From the NCBI GenBank assembly GCA_003635185.1, contig PYJA01000015.1, positions 8,249-72,248 on the forward strand: DNA of 64,000 bases. The letters run 5' to 3'. Both the position numbers and the translations under genes were made by a program. The first letter of the stretch is position 1, and each line of letters starts with the position of its first letter. The notes under the pieces were generated by a model. That model made no database searches. It saw nothing but the letters and a program-made list of their open reading frames with translations, and was not told the origin of the DNA. Below are positions 9,450 through 17,919 of this stretch, in pieces. The DNA comes from Candidatus Poribacteria bacterium. GTDB lineage: Bacteria > Poribacteria > WGA-4E > WGA-3G.

Positions 9450-11963
9450 CTACCATGCGCGAATTTTGGATAGTTCGGTCTGTTTTTGACACAGATTTGC
9501 ATAAGTGCCATCTTTCGCAATTAATTCCTCATGTGTGCCGATTTCGTCTACTTCACCCTCTTTTAGCACAACGAGTCTATTGGCATACTTTAGAGTTGAC
9601 AATCTATGCGCAATTGCGAACACTGTCCGCCCTTGAACGAGTCGCTCTAACGCTTCTTGGATTTTAGATTCTGTTTCAGTATCTATGGAAGAAGTGGCTT
9701 CATCAAGAATTAGAATGCGGGGATTTTTTAAGATAGCACGTGCAATAGAAATCCTTTGCCGTTCACCGCCAGAAACGCGTGCGCCACGCTCTCCGACCAT
9801 TGTATCATAACCGTCTGGAAATTTGATAATAAAGTCGTGAGCATTCGCGGCTTTGGCTGCAGCGATGATCTCATGCCGAGAGGATCCCGGTTTTGAATAG
9901 CCGATATTTTCAGCGATTGTTCCCGCAAACAGAAACGGATCTTGCAGCACGACCCCAACCTGCTGGCGTAGTGCCTTAATCCGGATATCTTTGCTGTTGT
10001 GTCCATCTATAACGATTGTGCCTCGGTTTGGATCGTAGAAACGGGTAATCAGATTCACAAGTGTGCTTTTTCCTGCGCCACTATGTCCAACTAATCCTAT
10101 CATTTCACCGGGTTGCACGTCAAAACTTATACCATTTAGAGCATTCTTTTCGTTATCGTAAGAGAAATAAACATCCTTAAATTCAATTGCACCTCTGATA
10201 TTCGCGAGTGCCACAGCATCTTGTTTGTCTGCAACGCTTGGTGGCGTATCCAAAATTTCAAATACGCGTTCTGCTGAAGTGCCTGCCCGGATAAATCTTT
10301 CATTCATTTGGCATAGGGTGTACACAGGGCCGAAGAATTGCATGATGTATGACTGAAACATGACGAGAATACCCAGTGTTATATCGCCTTGGAAGAGCTG
10401 CCAACCACCTACTAACCAGATAATGATAGACCCTGAATAGGTAAAAAGTTGCATCATTGGACGGTAGAGTGATCCAAGTTTTGCCGCATTCATTTCTCCA
10501 GAAAATACTTCGTAAGTCATCTCGCTAAACCGGCTTATTTCATACCGTTCTCGTGCAAATGCCTTGACAACACGCACCCCCGGAATCGTACTTGCAAGGA
10601 TTGTGCTAATGTTTGCGTATCGTTTCCATAACACATGGTATACTTTGCTCATCTTTTTCCCAAAAAAGATAGTGAAAAAGATAAGACAAGGGATCGGAAT
10701 TAACGTCCATAATGCAAGTTTCCAACTGAAAAGGAACATGATAATGCACATATTGATGAGCGTTAGAGAATCACCGATGATATCCTGTAACCCATTTGCA
10801 ATGAAATCGCGTAGTCTTGATACATCATGTGTGATCCTGGACATCAGATTACCTGTGTCGCGTTCATGGAAAAAGTCAATAGAGAGCGCGTTCAGATGTT
10901 CGTAAGTTTCGTTTTGGAGTCGGCGCGTGATATTCTGACCTACCCATGCCATCATATACCCACGCACAGACGAAACTGCCATCGTAAAGACTCTAATCCC
11001 TGCCATGAATGCAACAAGCCAAATTAGATGTCCAAAACTACCACCGAGTGGCATGCTGCCGAACCATCCACTCAGAACATTTTTTATGCCTTCCAGATGT
11101 CCCCAACTTGTTTCGGGAAGCTGTTCGGGAACCGGTCCTCCGTTGTCAACAGCAGCAGAGATAACAGTTCCGGCGGGGTCAAGGATATTGTCAACTAACT
11201 CTTTACTTAGAATAGGTGGAAGTACAGCAACAAAACGAATTACCAGCATCAACAGGAACGCAGGGATCATGATATATAAAAATGGGATTGCATATTTGAA
11301 CAAGCGAAAAATGAGTTTACTATTTTGAACACAGTTTACACAAACCCCAGACCAAGTTGGGATAGGTTCGCCGCATTTCTCACATCTGCTTTTATCGCCA
11401 CCTGGCTGCATGCCAGGGTTCCCACCAGGGCCACGCCTACCACGCCTTCTGCCACCTGATCCGGGACCGCCTCTGCCACGCGCACCATCACCTGAATCGG
11501 CATCCTTAAGTGCAGGTAATTTTTCTAATTCTGAAACAGCAAGGTTGAATTTTGGGGTTAACCTTTTAGAATAGCGCGCCAATTCAAAGGCATTTTCTGA
11601 TGTCGTAACCTTGAGTATGTTATTGCCGTACATCTCAAGGATTTCAATGTCTTCAACGGAGGTGAGAGCCACCTCTCGCATGTCGTGTCCAAGGACACCG
11701 CTCTGATTGAAAGCAATCAGTCGTTTATCTGTAGCTAATAACCAATCTTTACCATAAGTGCTGTCAAACCGCAGATCGGTTGAAACAGCAACTTTGATTT
11801 CCTCCCCTTTTTCAAGTAGTTCTTGTGCCTGTTTTTGTAGGAGTTCAGGCACATCTTCCTTCGTCGTTAACTCGTTGTTCCCCTTTTTTCGGCGCGGTCT
11901 ACCATTAAAAGATCCCATCCGGTGAGATTTCCCACGCCTTGAACCTGACATCGGATTGTGCAT
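9450..11963 (-). CDS. ABC exporter (fused permease-ATPase) with N-terminal PH-like domain and zinc ribbon
   Basis: 837 residues. A basic start (GSRRGKSHR, RPRRKKG) precedes a domain resembling bacterial PH-like folds (EIKVAVSTDLRF, WLLATDKRLIAF). A Gly/Arg-rich linker and a zinc ribbon (CEKCGEPI, then CVNC, near residues 193-215) come next. The type IV exporter membrane domain has six segments. The ATPase has Walker A GHSGAGKST (near 626), signature VSGGERQRI, Walker B RILILDEATSS and the switch His in AIAHRLS. It should act as a homodimer in the inner membrane. The N-terminal extension is not part of ordinary exporters and may be a regulatory module. It pairs with the DUF1854 gene downstream and is paralogous to 58619-60940. 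Confidence 0.87.
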   Translation of the reverse strand: MHNPMSGSRRGKSHRMGSFNGRPRRKKGNNELTTKEDVPELLQKQAQELLEKGEEIKVAVSTDLRFDSTYGKDWLLATDKRLIAFNQSGVLGHDMREVALTSVEDIEILEMYGNNILKVTTSENAFELARYSKRLTPKFNLAVSELEKLPALKDADSGDGARGRGGPGSGGRRRGRRGPGGNPGMQPGGDKSRCEKCGEPIPTWSGVCVNCVQNSKLIFRLFKYAIPFLYIMIPAFLLMLVIRFVAVLPPILSKELVDNILDPAGTVISAAVDNGGPVPEQLPETSWGHLEGIKNVLSGWFGSMPLGGSFGHLIWLVAFMAGIRVFTMAVSSVRGYMMAWVGQNITRRLQNETYEHLNALSIDFFHERDTGNLMSRITHDVSRLRDFIANGLQDIIGDSLTLINMCIIMFLFSWKLALWTLIPIPCLIFFTIFFGKKMSKVYHVLWKRYANISTILASTIPGVRVVKAFARERYEISRFSEMTYEVFSGEMNAAKLGSLYRPMMQLFTYSGSIIIWLVGGWQLFQGDITLGILVMFQSYIMQFFGPVYTLCQMNERFIRAGTSAERVFEILDTPPSVADKQDAVALANIRGAIEFKDVYFSYDNEKNALNGISFDVQPGEMIGLVGHSGAGKSTLVNLITRFYDPNRGTIVIDGHNSKDIRIKALRQQVGVVLQDPFLFAGTIAENIGYSKPGSSRHEIIAAAKAANAHDFIIKFPDGYDTMVGERGARVSGGERQRISIARAILKNPRILILDEATSSIDTETESKIQEALERLVQGRTVFAIAHRLSTLKYANRLVVLKEGEVDEIGTHEELIAKDGTYANLCQKQTELSKIRAW

Positions 11964-11984
11964 AAATCAACCCCCACAGAATTA

Positions 11985-12144
11985 ATTTATAGTAGACTTT
12001 AGAATTAATTAGACATTATGTTCGGTTAGGAAACCGAACCTACCGGGGTGTTGTAGCACAAACTTTCAGTTTGTGTCCGCATCTGCACAAACTAAAAGTT
12101 TGTGCTACGGAAGTGTCCCACTAATTATAGGTTTTACTATAAAT
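11985..12144. repeat. MITE-like element with terminal ATTTATAGTA repeats
   Basis: The left end (11985-12012) and right end (12121-12144) are imperfect inverted repeats starting ATTTATAGTA. The core holds a short hairpin (TTCGGTT-AGG-AACCGAA, about 12021-12038) and two facing copies of a CACAAACT-AGTTTGTG hairpin. The rest of the gap to the next gene shows nothing else. Confidence 0.6.
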
Positions 12145-12227
12145 GACTTTTCTTTTTAACGAATTTTAGGGGGAAAGGTTGAATAAAAATATAACGCTGT
12201 GGATGTCCTTTAATCTGGATGTTCCGA

Positions 12228-12989
12228 TTAATAATCGATCACTTCTAAATCTTGCATCCGCTCAAGCGCAAAGACACGATTATCTTGACGCAATTCACAG
12301 AATCCCTCTACACACAACGTCTGACCAGAATCCCGACTGTTCGGTATATTAAATAGCCGATCTGGCACAACTGTGCGCGTCATCCACGTCTTAGCGTTCG
12401 GCTTCTTATAGTCAAACCGAATCTTTTGATTATTCTTAATAGCAGATTGGATCTCCTTAACTTGTGGCGCGAACTCTGATTGAGACGGATTCAGGGTAAA
12501 ACTATCAAAAATATCACCTGGGCCGTGCATACTCTCATGACACGGTTTGCAAATCAATTCGAGATTATCCAACTCGTTCGTTCCGTATTCACACAAAGGA
12601 ATCTCGTGGACCAGATAAACGTCTGCTTCCTCTCCGCAGCTTGAACAGATTGAACCGTTCTGCTGAATGAGGTGGCGTTTGCGCTCATCCCAATCCGGCG
12701 GCCAACTCGGCAAGAAATCATAAATTGAGGTTAAAGTGTTTTTCAGTTTTGTAAGTTCGGAGGATAAACTTCTCACCTCTTCCTGCGATGCGGCCTCTCC
12801 ATTTGCAACTTCAGTCTGTGCAAAGAGAGACAAAATGAGTTGTGAGTTCTGTCTACGCAGAACAGCCTCAATTTCATCTTTCCGCATTTGCAGCTTAATC
12901 AGACAAGAAGAATGGAGATGGTTACCGTTAGATAGATCGATATCATATTCATAGTCGGCATATTGCTTACACACGGTACAGTAAGGCAT
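12228..12989 (-). CDS. HNH nuclease-WYL domain fusion with N-terminal Cys/His zinc motif
   Basis: 253 residues with an unusual order of parts. C4, C7, H26 and C29 may form a small zinc site. A helical coiled stretch (about 33-95) follows. An HNH domain has C115 and C118, H128, N141, C147, C150, H151 and H155 (CSSCGEE, VHEIPL, LICKPCHESMHG). A C-terminal WYL-type domain (about 176-253) has IRFDYKK, TVVPDRLF, LCVEGFCELRQDNRVFALER and LEVIDY. WYL domains sense ligands or nucleic acid in many defence regulators, so this may be a nuclease under WYL control. It is 15 bases after the AAA-nuclease gene and probably cotranscribed with it. GAGG precedes the ATG. Confidence 0.72.
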   Translation of the reverse strand: MPYCTVCKQYADYEYDIDLSNGNHLHSSCLIKLQMRKDEIEAVLRRQNSQLILSLFAQTEVANGEAASQEEVRSLSSELTKLKNTLTSIYDFLPSWPPDWDERKRHLIQQNGSICSSCGEEADVYLVHEIPLCEYGTNELDNLELICKPCHESMHGPGDIFDSFTLNPSQSEFAPQVKEIQSAIKNNQKIRFDYKKPNAKTWMTRTVVPDRLFNIPNSRDSGQTLCVEGFCELRQDNRVFALERMQDLEVIDY

Positions 12990-13004
12990 TTTACAATCCT
13001 CATT

Positions 13005-14624
13005 TTAATTGTCAAAACTTTCTGCTGAGGGACGTTCCTGCATAACAGGAATAACATAACTCCGAATCTTAAAATCTTCTATTTCTTCTGTCTCAGCACG
13101 GGGTTCTGGATTGGTGCGATGGTCAAAGACAACATAGTAACCCTCTATAGCGCTTTCTAATTTGAGATATGATGCAAGTTGCCGTTTACCTTTCTGATAA
13201 CTCACTTCGCCTCTCCACACTTTTGTTTCAACTATGTATTTTTGTTGATTATGCGTGATGAGTAGGTCCATCCTACCGCGTCCGGTTTGCACCTCAATGT
13301 GCATAAATCCACCTACTAATCGGACAAACTGCTCAAGATACGCAAGCAGCAGATGCCGCCCTACAGATTCTTGCGGTGTATCAGGCACTTGGAGTATTTT
13401 AAACCCCACCCGTGCAATGAAATCTCGAAAGTTATCAAGCAGTGCTCCCATTTCTATATGTCCAGTCGTAGAAAGGTAATCGAGAAAACCTTCGCGGGTG
13501 TCTTCAGGTAGATATTCCTGCTCTAATCCGTTCACTGCTGGTTTGAAGGTTTGTAAGATACAATAAAAATAAATTGGGTTCGCAATTTCACACATGCCAT
13601 CTGTGCCACTTTTTATCACGCCATAAGTTGCAAGTTCACTGATAAGATCATCGCGAAGATTAAAAGCCATCCCATCATCAGATGCAGTGATTCTCATCAA
13701 GATACTTGCAAAACGTGGATTTCTGCGGATATTTGTTGTCAAATGGTCAATGTTCGTATTGCGTTCATGAAGCAGCTGGAAGTGTGCCTGTGAGAAGTGA
13801 TCCATCGTAATTGATTCTGTCTTTGGAATGTCAAGCTCATCGGTCAGTATTTGTGCGATTCTATTGACGAGAAAAGGCTGCCCTGCAGTCTGCTTATGGA
13901 TAGATTCAATTACCTCTGGCAAAAAGGATTGTCCGACTTCTTCCGTATACTGCTGTAAGAGTTCATGCACTTGTTCACATGTGAAGTTTGAGAGGTGGAA
14001 TTCATCTTGAATGTTGAAAGGTGATATAGAGCGGTCATAATTGAGTTGGGCAATACTTTTAACACCGACAATTCCAACGCTATGCGGACATTTTGGAGTT
14101 GAATTTGAAACATAGATACGACGAAGTGAGCGGAGAAAACCTACTAATGCTTCTTGCGGGATACCGTCAAATTCGTCTATGATTAGGATAACCCGATGCA
14201 TATCATATTCAGCTTTTAGTAAAGCTTCAAACTTCTCAAAGAATCTGCGCATTGAGACTTGATCGGTAATATTCGTATTTTCTAAAAATTGACGAAGTGT
14301 TTCTGAAAGTGTGTGTCCTTTTTTTTCGAAAACATTTACTATTTCATCACATAAATCTTGATAGAAATAGTTATAAAATGTTGACGAAGTGGATTCTTCA
14401 AATTCCTCAAAATTCAATGGTATAGGTAAGTAGACCGATTCATTATAATTGAAAATGTCAAGGGCGCGTTGAAAGAATGTTGTTTTACCCGTCTGGCGCG
14501 GTGCAAAGATAACGATATAACGCCCATCTTTGATGCGCGCAATAAAATCGTCGAGCTCGGCAGCACGACTAACAACATAATTCTTTTCTGGATGAACAGG
14601 GCCTTGTGTGCCAAAACGTCTCAT
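13005..14624 (-). CDS. AAA-like ATPase with C-terminal PD-(D/E)XK nuclease domain
   Basis: 539 residues. N-terminal P-loop ATPase of the STAND-like AAA type: Walker A FAPRQTGKTT (about 40-49) and Walker B VILIIDEFDGIP (D150, E151). A winged-helix-like part follows (about 260-350). The C-terminal part (about 440-510) fits a PD-(D/E)XK nuclease, with D453 in GRMDLLI and E466/K468 in YIVETKVW, then a Tyr-rich strand (EGYYVVFDHR). AAGGA precedes the ATG. It lies between an HNH gene (126 bases upstream) and the HNH-WYL gene (15 bases downstream), all on the minus strand. Such fusions are frequent in accessory DNA and suggest nucleic-acid restriction; the target is unknown. Confidence 0.8.
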   Translation of the reverse strand: MRRFGTQGPVHPEKNYVVSRAAELDDFIARIKDGRYIVIFAPRQTGKTTFFQRALDIFNYNESVYLPIPLNFEEFEESTSSTFYNYFYQDLCDEIVNVFEKKGHTLSETLRQFLENTNITDQVSMRRFFEKFEALLKAEYDMHRVILIIDEFDGIPQEALVGFLRSLRRIYVSNSTPKCPHSVGIVGVKSIAQLNYDRSISPFNIQDEFHLSNFTCEQVHELLQQYTEEVGQSFLPEVIESIHKQTAGQPFLVNRIAQILTDELDIPKTESITMDHFSQAHFQLLHERNTNIDHLTTNIRRNPRFASILMRITASDDGMAFNLRDDLISELATYGVIKSGTDGMCEIANPIYFYCILQTFKPAVNGLEQEYLPEDTREGFLDYLSTTGHIEMGALLDNFRDFIARVGFKILQVPDTPQESVGRHLLLAYLEQFVRLVGGFMHIEVQTGRGRMDLLITHNQQKYIVETKVWRGEVSYQKGKRQLASYLKLESAIEGYYVVFDHRTNPEPRAETEEIEDFKIRSYVIPVMQERPSAESFDN

Positions 14625-14632
14625 TTGCTTTT

Positions 14633-14662
14633 CCTTATCTATAGTATCTCACACAGATAAGG
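14633..14662. promoter_or_regulatory. Inverted repeat upstream of the AAA-nuclease gene
   Basis: CCTTATCT (14633-14640) and AGATAAGG (14655-14662) form an 8-base perfect inverted repeat, ending 9 bases before the AAA-nuclease ATG at 14624. It could be an operator or a leader hairpin for the last two genes of the cluster. No convincing -35/-10 pair was fixed beside it. Confidence 0.35.
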
Positions 14663-14750
14663 ATACCATAGGAATATAGGATTGTCAGGGGCGTGTACTG
14701 CGTGAGCCTTCTCTATCCAGCGGTAGAAAGTGGTGAATTGTGGATTTTGT

Positions 14751-15560
14751 TCATTGTTTTCTTAATTCTTTCCAAATGTCGCCGTATTTGTCCATAAATT
14801 CTTGATAATTCGGCAAATTCGTATTGTGTCCAGGCTGTTCTGCATGGCAACCAACACAGAGTGCTTTCAAGTCTTCTGGACGGTTATGTGAGGTGCCCCT
14901 CAAATGGTGAGCATGGAGAAATTTACGTTCAGTTTTTAAATTTAAGAATATACCACATTCTTCGCATTTCCATCCTGCCCTTTTGCGACACTGTAGTGAG
15001 ATCAAATTCCAATCAGGTGGATAATTTGAGACAGTACCTGTTGTTGGAGTAGTCTTGGGCCCCAAAAGACCATCTCTTGGAGGAGGCTCATAACTACCAT
15101 CAATGGCATTAAACCAGTCATCTAGTGGAAAAGCGTCGGGAGTATAAACATCTTTCAGGTTTAGTTCCTGCCATAAACAGTTTTTGCAAATATCCAGTCT
15201 GTATGTATCAGGGTTATCGCGCCGAAGGTTATCCGCAAAATTGAGGAGAAACTCTCCATCTGTTCGCCTTGTCACCACGTACCGTTTATACTTCCCAGCA
15301 TCTCGCATATCTTTGAGGGTTTGACAATCTACTACGTGATATTTTGGCAGACGACCTCTCACATCCCGAATATAAAGAACTACCTTTCGTCCCTGATATT
15401 CCAGTGTTCCGTTCGGAGCGACTTTAACATCATCGGGACCGACCGTTATACCTGGTCCTATTATTAATTTTTCTTTTTCCGTGTCAATGAATGGCTGGAA
15501 TGGCACTCCCAATCGTTTGAGCAGATCATCTAAATTCGGAAAATCTTTGGGTAACTTCAA
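14751..15560 (-). CDS. HNH endonuclease coupled to zorB (ZorE-like position)
   Basis: 269 residues. A C-terminal HNH domain has C199/C202 (KCEECG), H218/H219 (HAHHLRG), N226, and C235, C238 and H239 (LCVGCHAEQPGH). The N-terminal part is unknown; it has conserved-looking YHVVDCQTL, RYVVTRRTDGEF and an extra CxxC at 125-128 (ICKNC). The start is TTG at 15560: GGAGG lies 7 bases upstream, an in-frame stop lies just before it, and the TTG overlaps the zorB stop codon, so translation is probably coupled. In type II Zorya defence systems the third gene, zorE, encodes an HNH nuclease, so this is the likely effector. Whether it is homologous to ZorE outside the HNH motif could not be tested. Confidence 0.78.
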   Translation of the reverse strand: MKLPKDFPNLDDLLKRLGVPFQPFIDTEKEKLIIGPGITVGPDDVKVAPNGTLEYQGRKVVLYIRDVRGRLPKYHVVDCQTLKDMRDAGKYKRYVVTRRTDGEFLLNFADNLRRDNPDTYRLDICKNCLWQELNLKDVYTPDAFPLDDWFNAIDGSYEPPPRDGLLGPKTTPTTGTVSNYPPDWNLISLQCRKRAGWKCEECGIFLNLKTERKFLHAHHLRGTSHNRPEDLKALCVGCHAEQPGHNTNLPNYQEFMDKYGDIWKELRKQ

Positions 15561-16336
15561 TTCACTACCTCCGATTTATTAAATCGTTTCATAAGCTCTT
15601 CAATTTCTTTGATAAGTTTCTCGGATTTCGTGACAACCCTAAACTCAACCCGACGAGATTCCGCTCTGTTTTCTTGTCCAGATGAACTTAAAATGAGTTG
15701 GCTTGAAGATAAGCCATTGGCTGTCAAATTTTTCTTAATCCACTCTTTATTCCAAGTTATTTTAGGATGTTTGATTCCAAGCACATATCGCAGCACGTTT
15801 CGTGCCCTATTCTGAGATAATTCCATATTCTTAAAATAAGCTTCATCAAAAGTGACTTCACGATTCCACTCACCAGAAGTGTGACCTTCAATACGGATTT
15901 CGGCAATTCCATCTTTATATTCAGGCTTTGTTAAAATAGCAACATACCGCGGGAAGAAATCGCGTAAGACGCTTTTAAAGGCATTTGGAACGGTTGCATC
16001 CCCTTGGATAAAAGGTTTCTTAAAACGTATAGACAAAGTTTCCATATCCAAATATCCGCGCCACGTAGTCCTAAACTGGGTCTTTTTGGTGATATTTCCT
16101 TCGAATTCTGATTGCAACTCTTTGTACAAAGCTGCCTGTAAATTTTTGTAAGCATCAAGCAGTTCCTCAACTTCGTTTTTATAGACAATAATTTCATTTG
16201 CTTTGAGACGAACATTCAACATGTAACTAATAGAAATAAAGAGAAAAATCACCATCAATCCCGCCATCACATCAGATATTGATACCCAATGCTCTTCTGT
16301 TTCCTGTTCTTTGGTCCCCAATAAATTTTCTAACAC
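15557..16336 (-). CDS. zorB: ZorB-like OmpA-domain stator protein
   Basis: 259 residues. One N-terminal membrane helix carries a conserved Asp (D22) in VSISDVMAGLMVIFLFISI, the pattern of ZorB/MotB proton-path segments. A linker and an OmpA-like peptidoglycan-binding domain follow (about 145-245: AEIRIEGHTSGEW, ELSQNRARNVLRYVL, LILSSSGQENRAESRRVEFR). In Zorya systems ZorB assembles with ZorA as an ion-driven inner-membrane motor anchored to the cell wall. The gene begins with GTG 3 bases after the zorA stop and overlaps the HNH gene. A general Tol/Mot protein is less likely because of the SDVMAGLMVIFLF segment and the nuclease neighbour. Confidence 0.82.
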   Translation of the reverse strand: MLENLLGTKEQETEEHWVSISDVMAGLMVIFLFISISYMLNVRLKANEIIVYKNEVEELLDAYKNLQAALYKELQSEFEGNITKKTQFRTTWRGYLDMETLSIRFKKPFIQGDATVPNAFKSVLRDFFPRYVAILTKPEYKDGIAEIRIEGHTSGEWNREVTFDEAYFKNMELSQNRARNVLRYVLGIKHPKITWNKEWIKKNLTANGLSSSQLILSSSGQENRAESRRVEFRVVTKSEKLIKEIEELMKRFNKSEVVN

Positions 16337-16339
16337 CTG

Positions 16340-17842
16340 TTAAATCCTCTTGCTTTGTGCTTGCTGGCTTGCATTTACAAATTGTGTTAGTGCTGTTAGT
16401 GCTTGGGCGTAATGTCCGGCCAATTCCTGATAATTATCAACAAAACCGTTAGAAAGACTTTCAATGTTACCTGCCAGCGTTTGTAAAGAGTTTGTTAATT
16501 CTGCACGTAGAGATTCATTCAACGTATTAACTTCTTTACGAAGGTCCCCATGTAAGATGTTGACATGATTTTCTATATCTTCCTTGTTCCTTTCCACAAG
16601 GTTTTTTAGTTCCAAAGCAATCTTACTAACAGTATCTTCAAGTTCATCTGCATGCTCGTTTAGTTTCCTACGTTGTGTTTCCATACTTACATGGGAACTG
16701 TCAATTGTTTGTTCAACAGCAGCTGAAAGTCTTGTAGTGAGATTGTTTAAACGGTTTTCAATGAGTGGAAATGCCTCATGTGCTTGATCCCGCAAATTGC
16801 TGAACGCTTCCAATTGATCATTTAAGGTATGTAGAAGTGGTTCCATATCTTCAGCACAAACAACAATGCTGGAACTCTTGTCAGCGATTTCACTTGATGC
16901 TTCGGCTATCTGTTCCATAGATACGCGAGATTGTTCAATGCTTTCAGCTGCAACCCGAAATTCATCAGCAAGTTTATCCATCTGTTGACGGTATTGTTCC
17001 TGCCATGCTACTGTTCTCCCAACAGCCTCGTTTAACTGTTTAAAGTTTTCACCAAACTGCACGGTGAGTTTAGCGTTAAAATCCTCAATAACAGTCTTGA
17101 GTGCTTCAATTAATTCGTCAGTGGCAAGCTTCGCTACGCTTTCAGCAACGTTTTCTGAAAAAGCTTGAAATTCACTTTTCAACTCATCGTGTTTAGTAGT
17201 AATTTCTGTTTTCAAAGACCGCAATTCTGTAAGGAGATTGCCTTCACTATCGGACAAGGATGTCTCAATCGTGCTTAATCGCGACTCAGAAACAACCTTC
17301 AATAAGTTCTGCAGTTGGGTAAAAATAGTACGTTCTGTCTCGCCAGTTAATGCAGTTTTAACATCACGGATTCCACTCAAAACTGTCCCGATGTCATCTT
17401 TATCTTTAATGACTTTGGTCAAATCATCCAATTTTGAAGAGAGGTTGCTTTCTCCAGAGGTTTCAACGGATTCCAACGCTTCTTTTAACCCATCAACGAA
17501 TTTATTGATTGCCTCTTGACTCGGATCCCGAGCCCTAATCATTTGGTAGACGAAAGCGTACCCCTTTAGAATGATAGCCTCTAAGATTCCAACCAATGAG
17601 GTTAAGAAAGCAAGCTTGAGTCCATTTAATAACCCAGGAATGCTGGATTCAAGATTCTCAATCTCAAAAACCTGAAGTCCAATGAAGATACCAATAAATG
17701 TCCCAAAAACCCCGATTATAGTTAAAATTGAAGCCGCAGTGTTAGTATGTGTATACCAACCTTTTTTCCACCACAAAACACCGAATACCAGTAATCCAAT
17801 AACAAACTGAAAGCAAACATATCCAATTGTAAAAGAATCCAT
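16340..17842 (-). CDS. zorA: ZorA-like MotA/ExbB motor protein with long coiled-coil tail
   Basis: 500 residues. Membrane segments are IGYVCFQFVIGLLVFGVLWW, ASILTIIGVFGTFIGIFIGL and LKLAFLTSLVGILEAIIL. The GT-GI-GL and GLKLAFLTSLVG patterns are typical of ZorA/MotA/TolQ channels. After about residue 110 the rest is a long Glu/Lys/Leu/Ser-rich coiled coil, matching the long intracellular tail known for ZorA and absent from ordinary ExbB/TolQ. A start ATG follows AGGAGG. It is the first gene of the cluster zorA-zorB-HNH. In known Zorya systems the tail transmits phage sensing to cytoplasmic effectors. Confidence 0.82.
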   Translation of the reverse strand: MDSFTIGYVCFQFVIGLLVFGVLWWKKGWYTHTNTAASILTIIGVFGTFIGIFIGLQVFEIENLESSIPGLLNGLKLAFLTSLVGILEAIILKGYAFVYQMIRARDPSQEAINKFVDGLKEALESVETSGESNLSSKLDDLTKVIKDKDDIGTVLSGIRDVKTALTGETERTIFTQLQNLLKVVSESRLSTIETSLSDSEGNLLTELRSLKTEITTKHDELKSEFQAFSENVAESVAKLATDELIEALKTVIEDFNAKLTVQFGENFKQLNEAVGRTVAWQEQYRQQMDKLADEFRVAAESIEQSRVSMEQIAEASSEIADKSSSIVVCAEDMEPLLHTLNDQLEAFSNLRDQAHEAFPLIENRLNNLTTRLSAAVEQTIDSSHVSMETQRRKLNEHADELEDTVSKIALELKNLVERNKEDIENHVNILHGDLRKEVNTLNESLRAELTNSLQTLAGNIESLSNGFVDNYQELAGHYAQALTALTQFVNASQQAQSKRI

Positions 17843-17919
17843 AAAACCTCCTTGCGAATTCTATAATGAATAAATATAACAATGCGTACTAAAAAAGTCA
17901 ACGGGAATCTTCAATTTTC

